64,000 bases of DNA from Phycisphaerales bacterium (GTDB lineage: Bacteria > Planctomycetota > Phycisphaerae > Phycisphaerales > UBA1924). The stretch spans positions 50,575 to 114,574 of the forward strand of contig JADLBU010000035.1 of assembly GCA_020847535.1 (NCBI GenBank), written 5' to 3'. A program made the translations under genes and the position numbers. The notes beneath the pieces were generated by a model. It was not told the origin of the DNA and did not search any database. It saw only the letters and a program-made list of their open reading frames with translations. Below are positions 8,567 to 18,485 of this stretch, piece by piece (position 1 is the first letter of the stretch; each line of letters begins with the position of its first letter).

Positions 8567-9390
8567 CCCACCCCCACATCCACCGCCTGCCGGACAATCT
8601 CCCGGGGCTGATCGATGCCTACCTCGACGGCCGGCTCAACGACCAGCAGCGCTCTGAGCTGGAAAGGCTCGCCCGCGCCAATCCCAGCATCGCACGAGAA
8701 CTCGATGACGCCCGGCTCGCCGATGAGCGGCTGCGGAAGATGTTCACGCTGCCCCGGTCCTCGGAACTGATCCCCAAGGAACTCCAGGCGCCAACGCCGA
8801 TCCCCTTCCACGCCCAGCCCACAGCGCCAGCCGCCGCGAGCGCCATCGCTGCTGCGAGGGTGAGTACCTCCCGCCGGCCGCTCATCTACGCCGCCGCGGC
8901 CGCCCTTCTGCTGGCGCTGGGCGCGGGGATCTATTTCATCAATCGCTCCCCTTCAACCGGGCCGGCCAAGGCCGCCCCGAGTGATGCGCTGACGCCCGGA
9001 GACCTGTACGCGACACTGCTCAAACGCAAGTTCAAGCCGGCCTTCATCTGCGAGAACGATGAGCAGTTCGCCAAGTTCCTGGGAGACCGGTTCGGTTCGG
9101 GCGCGGTGCTCGCCTCCGCCGAGGGTGTCGAGATCCTCGGGTGGGCCTATGCCGATGGAATGGTCGGAGAGGCAACCGCGGTCATCATGACCAAGGTCGA
9201 TGGTGCTGAAACGATCCTGGTCGTTGATGAGAAGAAGTTTGATCGCCCGCAAGCCGCACCGCCCGCCGAGCTCAAGATGTTCCGCTCGGAGTGCAACGGG
9301 CTGGTGTTCTACGAGATCACACCGCTCCCCGAGGCTCGCCTGACCCCGCTCATCAAGGCCGCTCCTCCACTCTACCTGCGGACCGACTGA
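8563..9390 (+). CDS. Membrane-anchored anti-sigma-factor-like protein
   Basis: Start (GTG) overlaps the sigma-factor stop; N-terminal LIDAYLDGRLNDQQRSELERLARANPSIARELDDARLADERLR; single TM LIYAAAAALLLALGAGIYF. Confidence 0.72.
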   Translation: MTHPHIHRLPDNLPGLIDAYLDGRLNDQQRSELERLARANPSIARELDDARLADERLRKMFTLPRSSELIPKELQAPTPIPFHAQPTAPAAASAIAAARVSTSRRPLIYAAAAALLLALGAGIYFINRSPSTGPAKAAPSDALTPGDLYATLLKRKFKPAFICENDEQFAKFLGDRFGSGAVLASAEGVEILGWAYADGMVGEATAVIMTKVDGAETILVVDEKKFDRPQAAPPAELKMFRSECNGLVFYEITPLPEARLTPLIKAAPPLYLRTD

Positions 9391-9545
9391 TTCACCCTGC
9401 GGATGGATTGAATCGGGCCGCTCCAGGCGCCCGGCACAACGCACCCCTCTGCAATTCGGTTTATCCCGTACGATGCAACAGGCCATCGCCGGCTGGAGCG
9501 GTTGTTCCCCGTCCGGCCGTTCGTGATTGAAGCTGGGAGCTGTGC

Positions 9546-10937
9546 GTGAAGATCACCTTCTGGGGCGCTGCTGGCGAGGTCACCGGCTCCTGCTACATCG
9601 TCGAGACCGATCGCGTGCGCGTGATGGTCGATTGCGGCATCCACCAGGGGTATCCCGAAGCCGAGGCGCTCAATCGCAGGCTCCCCTGGAAGCAGACGAT
9701 GCACCTGGATGCCATCGTCCTCAGCCACGCGCACCTCGACCATTCCGGAAGGCTGCCGCTGCTGCTTCCGCTGCCCGGCAACGCCAGGATCCACGCTACT
9801 CCGCAGACGATCGCGCTGACCGACATCCTCCTTCTGGATTCGGCCCGCCTCCAGCAGAACGATGCCGTGCATCACAACCGCCGCCGCCAGCGGGCCGGGA
9901 AGGCTCCCATCGCACCGCTGTACACGGTTGAGCAAGCCGCGCAGGTCATCGCGCGGATGAACCCCATCCCGTACGACCAGCCCACCCAGGTCGCCGATGG
10001 CATCGCCATCCGCTTCGTCGATGCGGGGCACATCATCGGTTCTGCAAGCATCGAGATGAAGGTGCGGGAGGGCGGCACGACCAAGACCATCGTCTTCTCG
10101 GCGGACATCGGCGTTCCGGGCTCGCCATTGCTGAGAGATCCGACAACGCTCGAACACGCCGATGTCCTGCTGCTGGAATCAACCTACGGGAATCGGGACC
10201 ACCGCGCCCTGCCTGAGACACTCGATGCCCTCACCGACATTCTTCTGGAAGCCGAACGCGACCAGGAGAAGGTGCTGATCCCTTCGTTTGCCGTGGGCCG
10301 CGCCCAGAACCTCATGTACCACATCGCCGGGCTTCACCGCGAGGGCCGGATCCGTGCCCTGCCGGTCTACCTCGACAGCCCGATGGCGATCGCCGCGAGC
10401 AACCTGTACCTCGCGAACACCGGCATCATGGATGAAGAGACGCTGGCGCTGGTCAAGGCCAAGCAGGATGTCCTGAAAGTCCCGGGGATGTCCTACTGCA
10501 CGAGCGCGGAGGAATCCAAGCGGCTCAACGATGTCAAGGGAGCCATGGTCATCATCGCCGGATCGGGGATGTGCAACGGCGGTCGCATCGTGCACCACCT
10601 GCGCCACAACCTCTGGCGCCAGGGAGTCCACGTCGTCTTCGTCGGCTTCCAGGGCCAGGGGACGCTGGGTCGCCACCTGATCAACCGGCCGCGAACGGTG
10701 CGGATCTTTGGTGAGCAGGTCGCCGTCAATGCGCAGCTCCACACGCTGGGCGGGCTCTCCGCGCACGCGGGGCAGTCGACGCTCGTGGAGTGGGCAAGAC
10801 CGCTCGCCAAGGACAAGCCGCGAGTCTTCCTGACGCATGGCGAAGAGACCCCGCGGATGGCCCTCGCCGATCGGCTGCGCAAGGACTTGGGCATGGAATC
10901 CACCCGGCCGATGCGCGGGCAGTCCTTCGACTTGTAA
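9546..10937 (+). CDS. MBL-fold / beta-CASP metallo-exonuclease (RNA-processing type)
   Basis: SHAHLDHSGRLP (HxHxDH); LLLESTYGNRDH; IIAGSGMCNGGRIVHHLRHNL; LGGLSAHAGQSTLVEW. Confidence 0.92.
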   Translation: MKITFWGAAGEVTGSCYIVETDRVRVMVDCGIHQGYPEAEALNRRLPWKQTMHLDAIVLSHAHLDHSGRLPLLLPLPGNARIHATPQTIALTDILLLDSARLQQNDAVHHNRRRQRAGKAPIAPLYTVEQAAQVIARMNPIPYDQPTQVADGIAIRFVDAGHIIGSASIEMKVREGGTTKTIVFSADIGVPGSPLLRDPTTLEHADVLLLESTYGNRDHRALPETLDALTDILLEAERDQEKVLIPSFAVGRAQNLMYHIAGLHREGRIRALPVYLDSPMAIAASNLYLANTGIMDEETLALVKAKQDVLKVPGMSYCTSAEESKRLNDVKGAMVIIAGSGMCNGGRIVHHLRHNLWRQGVHVVFVGFQGQGTLGRHLINRPRTVRIFGEQVAVNAQLHTLGGLSAHAGQSTLVEWARPLAKDKPRVFLTHGEETPRMALADRLRKDLGMESTRPMRGQSFDL

Positions 10938-11079
10938 CGGGGCCGATCCCACCCCGCAGGGGTCCCTGCCGGCATCGAAGCCGTGAAATCGCAACCGGGA
11001 GCAGCAAGATCCTGCCGGAACATCGGCACTCTCCATGAACCCACGGCCGACGGCCGCGGCGTGCAAAGGGAGACCGGCC

Positions 11080-11823
11080 ATGAATCTGTTGCGCAGCCCG
11101 AACCGACTGTTTCGCTCCGGCCCGCTGGTGATCGGTCTTGTCATCGGAGCGCTGCCATGCTGCGTCTACGCCGGGGTGCTGCAAGGCTCGGGGAACCACC
11201 TTCCGCTGTCCAGTCCGATCCAGGTGTCGGCCCCCGGTCAGGCGCCGACATTGAGCAACATCGTGCATCCGACCAGCTTTGACGGCACGTGGTCCTCGCC
11301 CGTGCTTCCTGCGTGGGTCGGGACTTTTCACGCCAGCGGCCCCGTCACCGACAATCAGAACCTGGGCTTCACGACCTTCAATTTCACCACGCTCCCCATG
11401 GGCCGACTGCCGATCGGAACGCTGATGGTGTTTGGGGATGTCGATGCAGGCTCCATGGGGGGAGAGAAGATCATCCTCGACGCCTGGGGCGGCGGCTTCC
11501 CGTTGAATCTGCCGTGGCTCGACGAGCCCTCCTACGTGTGGGGCAACGGTCGCAACGGCGGAGATCCAAGCGTGCTCGACATGCCAAGCTGGGACTTCGA
11601 CCCGACCACCGGGCGATACATCATCGATGGCGACTCGGTGACGGGGTTCAATCCCACCATCTCGTTCGCCCTGCGGACCAACTCGTTGATTGACAAGATC
11701 AGGATTCAGAAGATGTCGACGTTCAATGCCGTCGGTTTCCTCGCGCCGGTACCAGGACCGGGTGCCACGGCACTCGGGCTCACCGCAGGCCTGCTCGCCA
11801 TCAGCCGCCGTCGGGATCGCTGA
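11080..11823 (+). CDS. Secreted hypothetical protein with PEP-CTERM-like C-terminal tag
   Basis: Signal peptide MNLLRSPNRLFRSGPLVIGLVIGALPCCVYA; C-terminus APVPGPGATALGLTAGLLAISRRRDR. Confidence 0.7.
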   Translation: MNLLRSPNRLFRSGPLVIGLVIGALPCCVYAGVLQGSGNHLPLSSPIQVSAPGQAPTLSNIVHPTSFDGTWSSPVLPAWVGTFHASGPVTDNQNLGFTTFNFTTLPMGRLPIGTLMVFGDVDAGSMGGEKIILDAWGGGFPLNLPWLDEPSYVWGNGRNGGDPSVLDMPSWDFDPTTGRYIIDGDSVTGFNPTISFALRTNSLIDKIRIQKMSTFNAVGFLAPVPGPGATALGLTAGLLAISRRRDR

Positions 11824-11862
11824 CCCGGGGAGACTTCCGACCACCATGGACCCATCAACAAG

Positions 11863-11894
11863 CGCGGCGGCCTCGTAAGGACGAGGCCGCCGCG
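11863..11894. terminator. Bidirectional hairpin between convergent genes
   Basis: CGCGGCGGCCTCGT-AAGG-ACGAGGCCGCCGCG: 14-bp perfect stem; no strong T-run on either side. Confidence 0.6.
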
Positions 11895-11920
11895 AAACGT
11901 TTCATACCTACGAGTGAGAA

Positions 11921-12754
11921 TCAGCGTCCGTACAGCAGCGCCCTCACCCGCTGCTCCGTCGGCGGGTGGCTCGCGAACAGGTTCACAAGGCTCCCGCCCG
12001 CGAACGGCTCGACGATGAAGAGGCTGTTCTGCGCGGGGTTGGGCTGCACCAGCGGGACTCGCCGCGCGTAGGCATCCAGCTTCTGAAGGGCGCTGACGAG
12101 TCCCTCGGGAGAGCCCGCGATCATGGCCCCATCGGCATCGGCGACGAATTCGCGTGATCGCGAGATCATCGCCTTGATGAGGGCAGCGCCCACGGCGGCG
12201 ATGATGAACGTGATCATCGAGACCAGCGGGTTGCTCCCCTCGCGGTTGCCGCCGCCGAACAGCATCCCCCACTGGGCGATGTAGGCGAGCACGCCGGCGA
12301 TGGTCGCCGCGATGCAACTGATGAGCGTGTCACGATTCTTGATGTGCGCAAGCTCGTGGGCGATCACGCCGCGCATCTCCTCTTCGGAAAGCACTTGCAG
12401 CGCCCCCTGCGTGACAGCGATCGCCGCCATGCGCGGAGATCGGCCGGTCGCGAAGGCGTTGGGCGCTTCGTGCGGGCAGACGTACACTCGCGGCATGGGC
12501 AGCCCGGCGCGCTGGCGCAGCTCATCGACGATCCGGTAGAGCTGGCCGCCCGTCTGGGCGTTGACCTCCCGGCCCTGCATCGCCGCGATCGCGATCTTGT
12601 CGGAGAAGAACCACGCAACCAGGTTCATGACACCGCCGAAGATCAGGGCGATCGTCATGCCCTGCCGGCCATACTGAGCGCCGACGAGCAGGAAGATGCC
12701 CATCAACCCGCCCATCAGCAAGACGGTTTTGAAGTTGTTGAGAAGCCTCACCAT
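11921..12754 (-). CDS. htpX: Zinc metalloprotease HtpX
   Basis: MRGVIAHELAHIKNRDTLIS (HExxH); PNAFATGRSPRMAAIAVTQG; SREFVADADGA. Confidence 0.95.
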   Translation of the reverse strand: MVRLLNNFKTVLLMGGLMGIFLLVGAQYGRQGMTIALIFGGVMNLVAWFFSDKIAIAAMQGREVNAQTGGQLYRIVDELRQRAGLPMPRVYVCPHEAPNAFATGRSPRMAAIAVTQGALQVLSEEEMRGVIAHELAHIKNRDTLISCIAATIAGVLAYIAQWGMLFGGGNREGSNPLVSMITFIIAAVGAALIKAMISRSREFVADADGAMIAGSPEGLVSALQKLDAYARRVPLVQPNPAQNSLFIVEPFAGGSLVNLFASHPPTEQRVRALLYGR

Positions 12755-13111
12755 CTGACCAAACTCCTAATCGTGGACCTGAATGTGCCCGCGGAATAAG
12801 GACGCTTTCACGGCGAGCGCCCATCATGGATCCCATCATGCATACGACGGGCCAACCCCTCGTGTTGGGATCCCGCATGAACCCCTGCCAAGGCCATTCT
12901 CGCGAGCCCACGGCATTCATAACCCCGTGCGGACCACAAATGAGGCTGCCACCTCATATGGACTTCTTTCTCCAAACTGCCATTCTGACCGCCGAAATGA
13001 ACGGGATTTGATGTCTGTGGGGTTTATGCACGGAGGGGATCGCCCGATTCTCCTTATCAGACGATGCATACTCCCCCGCGTCGGGTAGACTGAAAGTGGT
13101 GGTAGTCGGGG

Positions 13112-13204
13112 GTGCCGTGCCAGCCTGCGTGTAGGGAAGGACAGGGAAGCAGGCTCGCCAGCGTCGTAGGTGGAACAGGTCGGGACGCTGCATACCGGCG
13201 GCAC
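13112..13204 (+). ncRNA. Candidate structured 5' leader RNA (three-way junction) upstream of 3D-domain gene
   Basis: P1 GTGCCG/CGGCAC (13112-13117/13199-13204), P2 AGCCTGC/GCAGGCT (13122-13128/13149-13155), P3 CAGCGTC/GACGCTG (13159-13165/13184-13190). Found by eye; no known family matched. Confidence 0.35.
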
Positions 13205-13206
13205 AG

Positions 13207-13947
13207 GTGGAGCAAATTCAGATGCAGATGCCCAATCGCGGTATTGGCGCTACCAAGCGTCAGCTTCGTATCCGCCGAAACACTCTCGAGACCGGCGCCT
13301 TTGTGCTTGCCGCCCTCTTGGCCGCAAGCACCGCCGTGCTCGCCAAGGAAGCCCGCCATGGGCTCCCCTCGCTGGCCGCAGTCTCCATGCCCGAGCATTC
13401 GGGCACGGTCACGCCCGCGGAACAGCCGGCGGGCGATTTGGGATCGTCCATCGAAGCCGATACGACCGCAACCGCATCCATCGAGCTTGCCTCATCCATC
13501 GACGCTGAACCCGGAGCCGCGCAGCCGGTCATCCGCGAGATGGCCGCAAGTAGTGATCCCGAGGTCCGCTGGTTCAACGGCCGGCCCGTGCGTCCCAAGA
13601 AGTACATCACGATGACCGTGACGGCCTATTCGCCCGATGCCCGCTCGTGCGCCGGCTCGGATGATGGCATCACCGCGACCCTACACGATGTCACGACCAA
13701 CGCGCACCGCCTGGTCGCCGCCGATCCCCGTATCCTCAAGTACGGCAGCATGCTCACCGTGCCCGGTTACGACAGCGACATGATCGTGCCGGTGCTCGAT
13801 TGCGGCGGCAAGATCAAGGGCTCGCGCCTGGATGTCCTCTTCCCGACCCACGAGCAGGCCAGGGCCTGGGGCGTGCGGAAGCTGCAGGTCACGGTGTGGG
13901 AATACGCCGATGGCAAGCCGACGATCGACCCGCGCAAGCTGCGTTGA
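13207..13947 (+). CDS. 3D (Asp-Asp-Asp) domain protein, putative cell-wall-acting
   Basis: MTVTAYSPDARSCAGSDDGITAT...GSMLTVPGY...VLDCGGKIKGSRLDVLFPTHEQARAWG matches 3D domain spacing. Likely start is GTG 13207 or ATG 13222/13228. Confidence 0.8.
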   Translation: MEQIQMQMPNRGIGATKRQLRIRRNTLETGAFVLAALLAASTAVLAKEARHGLPSLAAVSMPEHSGTVTPAEQPAGDLGSSIEADTTATASIELASSIDAEPGAAQPVIREMAASSDPEVRWFNGRPVRPKKYITMTVTAYSPDARSCAGSDDGITATLHDVTTNAHRLVAADPRILKYGSMLTVPGYDSDMIVPVLDCGGKIKGSRLDVLFPTHEQARAWGVRKLQVTVWEYADGKPTIDPRKLR

Positions 13948-13974
13948 ACCTCTTCCGCCGATCGTTCCGCATTC

Positions 13975-14595
13975 TCAAGCCTGATTCGGTTTGACGGACG
14001 TGGCTTCAAAGGCCTTGACGGTGTAGTGAACACCGACGCTCAGGCAGACCAGAAACCCGACACCGGCTAGAAGCAGCACAACCATTCCGGTTTGCTGCGC
14101 CAGCCACGGCGCGTTGCGGAACTTGTAGAGCACCGCGAGGATCCCCAGAGCTGCTCCGCCCAACAGCATGCCGCGGACGAAGAGCCACCAGGCTCTGCGA
14201 TCCGTTCCCAGCGCCAGGCGTACCGCGCACCACGCGATCCCCAGCGATATCAGGATGCGTGCGCCAAGCCACCAGATCATGTCGATCTGCCCGACCGGCC
14301 CACCCTGCACCCCCAGGCGATGATCGGGGATGCTCAGAAAGCCCAGGACCGATCCGCAGAAGATGGTCCCGGCGATGCATCCGAGCCCCAACCCGGTCAG
14401 GTCATCCCATCGCCGGATCGCGTACAGGATCCCCAGCACGATCGGGACGATCTCGACCATCTCAAACCCGAAGAGGAACCACGCCGGCTTGGTCGTGGCG
14501 ATGAACACCAGCGCGAGCGTCCCCGCGGCCATGAGGCCCGTCAGGGCCGAACAGAGCCCCACAGTTATCCGGAGTCGTTTGTCGGTTTCGGCCAT
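13975..14595 (-). CDS. Hypothetical multi-pass membrane protein
   Basis: Multiple hydrophobic segments (LTGLMAAGTLALVFIATT, VEIVPIVLGILYAIRRW, MVVLLLAGVGFLVCLSVGVHY). Confidence 0.6.
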   Translation of the reverse strand: MAETDKRLRITVGLCSALTGLMAAGTLALVFIATTKPAWFLFGFEMVEIVPIVLGILYAIRRWDDLTGLGLGCIAGTIFCGSVLGFLSIPDHRLGVQGGPVGQIDMIWWLGARILISLGIAWCAVRLALGTDRRAWWLFVRGMLLGGAALGILAVLYKFRNAPWLAQQTGMVVLLLAGVGFLVCLSVGVHYTVKAFEATSVKPNQA

Positions 14596-14931
14596 GCGGC
14601 GGTGGTTCCTTGGCTACCCCTGAAACGCTACCAACTCTCCGGTAACGCCGATGATTCCCGGACCGTAGGTCCCAGTGGGATTTCCAGGTCCGATGGGACC
14701 AACAGCATCGACCCGAAGGGTCCGCAAGATGACCTGCGGGGTTCCAGGAGTCGCCCGATCATGCCAATCGGCAATTCCTGCGCAATCTCCCTGGGCATAA
14801 GGGTTGCGGACGGGGGGAGAATCGGTCGATAGATAGGTACGCCAAGCCTCACCGGATGCGCGGTCATTGTGCGCTGTGGAGGCTGGTTGGGGGCCGATCA
14901 GGGAAGTTCGGCCGGGTCCAAGGAGCGGTTC

Positions 14932-17832
14932 ATGAGCGGGATCAGTTCATCCATCGGACCATTCAGCGGGATCAACAGCGGCCAACTCATCGAGCAGTTG
15001 CTCGCCCTCGAAGCCCGCCCGGTTCGGATCGCCCAGGGGCGACTCAGCCAGCTCCAGCTCCAGCAGACCGCGATCCTGGACATCAACTCGCGCCTGGCGA
15101 GCCTGCGGGATGCGGCGGCCGCGTTCCGGACCGCCAAGACGTTCAACATGACGACGGCGACGTCGAGCAACGACAAGGTCCTGACAGCGACCTCGACGAC
15201 AGCGGCCCAGCCCGGCACGTACCAGTTCATCGTGGACCGGCTGGTGACGACCCAGCAGATGCTCAGCCGCGGCTTTGCGGACAAGAGCTCTACCGGCCTG
15301 GGGGCAAGCCAGTTCACATTCGAGTCATCACAGGCCCGCCTCGATCGGGATGTGGCCCTGAGCGATTTGAACCACGGCAACGGCGTCTCTCGCGGCAAGA
15401 TCATCCTGACCGAGGGAACCAAGACCGCGACCATCGACCTTTCGAAGGCCGCGACCGTCTCCGAGGTGCTGGATGCGATCAACGGCAACGGAGTGGTCGA
15501 TGTGAAGGCCTCGGTGCAGGATGGCAAGCTGGTTCTCAAGCACCAGACCGGGCTTGCGTTCAGCGTGTCCAACGCCTCCGGCTACACGACCGCCGAGAGC
15601 CTGGGGATCGCCGGAACCTCGACGGGCGGCGGCGTCCTGACCGGCTCGACGGTCTACTCGCTCTCCGGCGCGACGACCCTGGGAGCGCTCAACGACGGGA
15701 ACGGCGTGGCGATCACAAGCGTCGCCGGCACCGGCGCGTACAACCTGAGCGTCAAGGTCACGATCGCGGGCAACACGACGGATGTGAAGGTCAACCTCGG
15801 CGAGATCTTCGAGACCGTCGATAACAAGCAGGTGGTGAAGGAGACGACCGTCTCGACCGTGGCGGGCGTCATCAAGCGGATGAACGATGCGCTGGATACG
15901 GCGGGCTTCACGCAGGTGCGGGCACGGATCTCTTCCGACGGCTCCCGGCTCGAGATGAGCGACAGCTCGGGCACGGTGACCGACATCCAGTTCGCCGAGA
16001 ACGCCACGCTCAACGACAACACCGCCGCCGAGCTTGGGCTGATGAGCGGCTCCTACGGCGCCGGGGTATTCACCGCGGCCAAGGTCTTCGCGGGCCTGAA
16101 CACCACGCTCGCAAACCGTCTCAACGGCGGCGCCGGGATCGCCGGCGACGGCGTCTTCAACATCACAGCTCGCGACGGCACGAGTTTCACGACCACCATC
16201 GACACCGACGGCACGCTCACGCAGATCGCCGAGCAGCTCCAGACGGCTTCGGGCACCGGCGCCAACGGCAAGCCACGCATCAGCGTCTCGGTCAACTCCA
16301 AGGGCACCGGCCTTCTGGTCACCGACAACACCGGCCTGACAACCTCCAACCTCATCATCCAGGGGACCGACGGCGTGGATACCGCCGACTCCCTGGGCAT
16401 CTCGACCGGCGCGATCGGCGTCGCCAGCGCCACCCACCAGGGCGACAACCTCCAGCACGCGTATATCTCCCGCTCCACGCTCCTCTCGTCGCTCAACGGC
16501 GGCAAGGGAGTCGGGACCGGCAAGTTCCGCCTGACCGATGGATTCGGGGTGACGGCGGTCGTCGACATCGGGGAGGACACCAAGAACTTCGGGCAGTTGA
16601 TCGACGAGATCAACTCGCAGGCCAGCGCCAAGAACCTCAAGCTCAAGGCCAGGATCAACGCCAACGGGGACGGCATCGTCATCGAAGAGAATGTCGGCAC
16701 CGGCCCGAAGGGGACGCTCAAGCTCAAGATCACCGACGAGACTGGCACGGTTGCAGGCGGCCTGAAAATCTCGGGCGAGGCGACCGGCCTCAACGCCGAC
16801 AACAAGATCGACGGCTCCTTCGAGCGTGTCGTGAAGTTCAGCGCCAGCGACACGCTGGAGGCCATCTCCAAGAAGATCAACGAGGCCGGCGCGGGGCTGA
16901 CGACCTCGATCATCAAGGATGGATCGGGCGCAGCGCCCTATCGCCTGTCGTTCGCGGCGACCACATCCGGGCGCGCGGGCCGCGTGCTGATCGACACCAA
17001 CGGCTTTGAACTCTCCCTCAACACGATGGAGAAGGGGGACGACTCCCGCGTCTTCTTCGGCTCGACCGACCCGGCCAAGGCGGTGCTGCTCAGCGGTGCA
17101 TCCAACACCCTCGACAGCGTGCTCCCCGGCGTCACCATCGACCTCAAGTCCGCCGATCCATCCCCGGTCGCCCTCACAATCGTCAGCGACTCATCGGGCA
17201 TCGAGGCCAAGGTCAACGACTTCATCACAACCTTCAATTCGCTGATCGAACGGATCGACCAGCAGCAGAGCTACAACGCCGACACCCGCGCCAAGGGGCC
17301 GCTCCTCGGAGATGGCACCACCAACTCGCTCCGGGTCGCCATGTTCAACACCATGCAGGCCCCCTCGCACAACATCACCGGCCGTTATCGTCGGCTCGCC
17401 GAGGTCGGCGTCGAGATCGGCAGCGGCGGCAAGCTCACCCTCGACACAGAAAAGTTCCGGGCCGCGCTCGCCGAGGATGCCAAGTCCGTCGAAGCCCTCT
17501 TCACCGCTCGCGTCCAGGACACCACCACCACCATCGACCTGGGCAACGGCATCACCGCGACCGATCCCAACGCCGCGGCGAGCTTCAGCTCACTCGGTGT
17601 CGTCGGCCAGCTCGAGGAGCTCGCCAAGCGATACATCGACCCCTCCAGCGGCCAGTGGACCGCCAAGAAGAAGGCCACCGACACCCTGATCGCCTCCCAG
17701 AACAAGCAGATCACCGGGATGAACGACCGGCTGGAAGCCCGCCGGGGCATCCTCCAGGCGCAGTTCCAGCGGATGGAGAAGGCGATCGCCCAGCTCCAGC
17801 AGCAGCAGTCGGCCCTGTCATCACTGGGCTGA
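14932..17832 (+). CDS. fliD: Flagellar filament capping protein FliD (966 aa, enlarged)
   Basis: N-term SSIGPFSGINSGQLIEQLLALEARPVRIAQGRLSQLQLQQTAILDINSRLASLRDAAAAF; C-term coiled coil NKQITGMNDRLEARRGILQAQFQRMEKAIAQLQQQQSALSSLG; followed by fliS. Confidence 0.92.
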   Translation: MSGISSSIGPFSGINSGQLIEQLLALEARPVRIAQGRLSQLQLQQTAILDINSRLASLRDAAAAFRTAKTFNMTTATSSNDKVLTATSTTAAQPGTYQFIVDRLVTTQQMLSRGFADKSSTGLGASQFTFESSQARLDRDVALSDLNHGNGVSRGKIILTEGTKTATIDLSKAATVSEVLDAINGNGVVDVKASVQDGKLVLKHQTGLAFSVSNASGYTTAESLGIAGTSTGGGVLTGSTVYSLSGATTLGALNDGNGVAITSVAGTGAYNLSVKVTIAGNTTDVKVNLGEIFETVDNKQVVKETTVSTVAGVIKRMNDALDTAGFTQVRARISSDGSRLEMSDSSGTVTDIQFAENATLNDNTAAELGLMSGSYGAGVFTAAKVFAGLNTTLANRLNGGAGIAGDGVFNITARDGTSFTTTIDTDGTLTQIAEQLQTASGTGANGKPRISVSVNSKGTGLLVTDNTGLTTSNLIIQGTDGVDTADSLGISTGAIGVASATHQGDNLQHAYISRSTLLSSLNGGKGVGTGKFRLTDGFGVTAVVDIGEDTKNFGQLIDEINSQASAKNLKLKARINANGDGIVIEENVGTGPKGTLKLKITDETGTVAGGLKISGEATGLNADNKIDGSFERVVKFSASDTLEAISKKINEAGAGLTTSIIKDGSGAAPYRLSFAATTSGRAGRVLIDTNGFELSLNTMEKGDDSRVFFGSTDPAKAVLLSGASNTLDSVLPGVTIDLKSADPSPVALTIVSDSSGIEAKVNDFITTFNSLIERIDQQQSYNADTRAKGPLLGDGTTNSLRVAMFNTMQAPSHNITGRYRRLAEVGVEIGSGGKLTLDTEKFRAALAEDAKSVEALFTARVQDTTTTIDLGNGITATDPNAAASFSSLGVVGQLEELAKRYIDPSSGQWTAKKKATDTLIASQNKQITGMNDRLEARRGILQAQFQRMEKAIAQLQQQQSALSSLG

Positions 17833-17893
17833 GCCAACTCAAGACTCCACCGGCTGAAGAGCCGGGATCCCGCAACCGATAGCTCCCGTCAGA

Positions 17894-18328
17894 ATGACCA
17901 CTACCGCCGCCGCCAACGCCTACCTCCGCACCAAGGTCATGACCGCCTCCCCGCAGGAGCTGCGGTTGATGCTGCTGGAGGCGGCGATCAAGTTCGCTCG
18001 GCAGGGCCGCGAAGGGCTCGCCACCCGCAACTACGAGCAGATGTTCAACGGCCTGTCGCAGTCCCGGAACATCATCACGGAGCTGATCGTGACGGTCCGG
18101 CCTGAGCCCGATCCCAACCTAGCGGAGAAGGTTCGGAGTCTGTACGCATTCATCTACAGCCAGTTGGTCGAAACGAGCGTCTCCAAGAGCCTCACGCACT
18201 GTGATGATGCCATACGCCTGCTCGAATTCGAGCGAGAGACCTGGATGATGCTGATGAGCAAAGCCTCCCAGGAGCGGTCCGAGACGGGGCTCGACGCCTC
18301 CCCCAGCGCTGTAGCACGCAGCGCCTGA
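17894..18328 (+). CDS. fliS: Flagellar export chaperone FliS
   Basis: AANAYLRTKVMTASPQELRLMLLEAAIKFARQGREGL...YAFIYSQLVETSVSKS; located directly after fliD. Confidence 0.9.
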   Translation: MTTTAAANAYLRTKVMTASPQELRLMLLEAAIKFARQGREGLATRNYEQMFNGLSQSRNIITELIVTVRPEPDPNLAEKVRSLYAFIYSQLVETSVSKSLTHCDDAIRLLEFERETWMMLMSKASQERSETGLDASPSAVARSA

Positions 18329-18485
18329 CCGGAACCCATCAGAAGAGTTTGACCTCCAACGGCCGATCTTCGTTGCCCGGGCTGCAATGAACGGGAATCC
18401 CGGGCGTTATGATCTTATCGGGGCCCGTTGGGGATATTCTGCGCCGGTTGGGGAACGTCAAAAAGGTCATTGGAAGGAGCTTCTG

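Noticed and set aside
13112-13204. Small SRP (4.5S) RNA or known riboswitch identity for this leader
   Set aside because: Contains GGGAAGCAGG-like text but lacks the paired SRP GGAA-tetraloop/symmetric-loop arrangement, and no known riboswitch core motif was matched.
15328-16458. 376-aa minus-strand ORF inside fliD
   Set aside because: Antisense shadow ORF typical of GC-rich coding DNA; fliD on the + strand is unambiguous.
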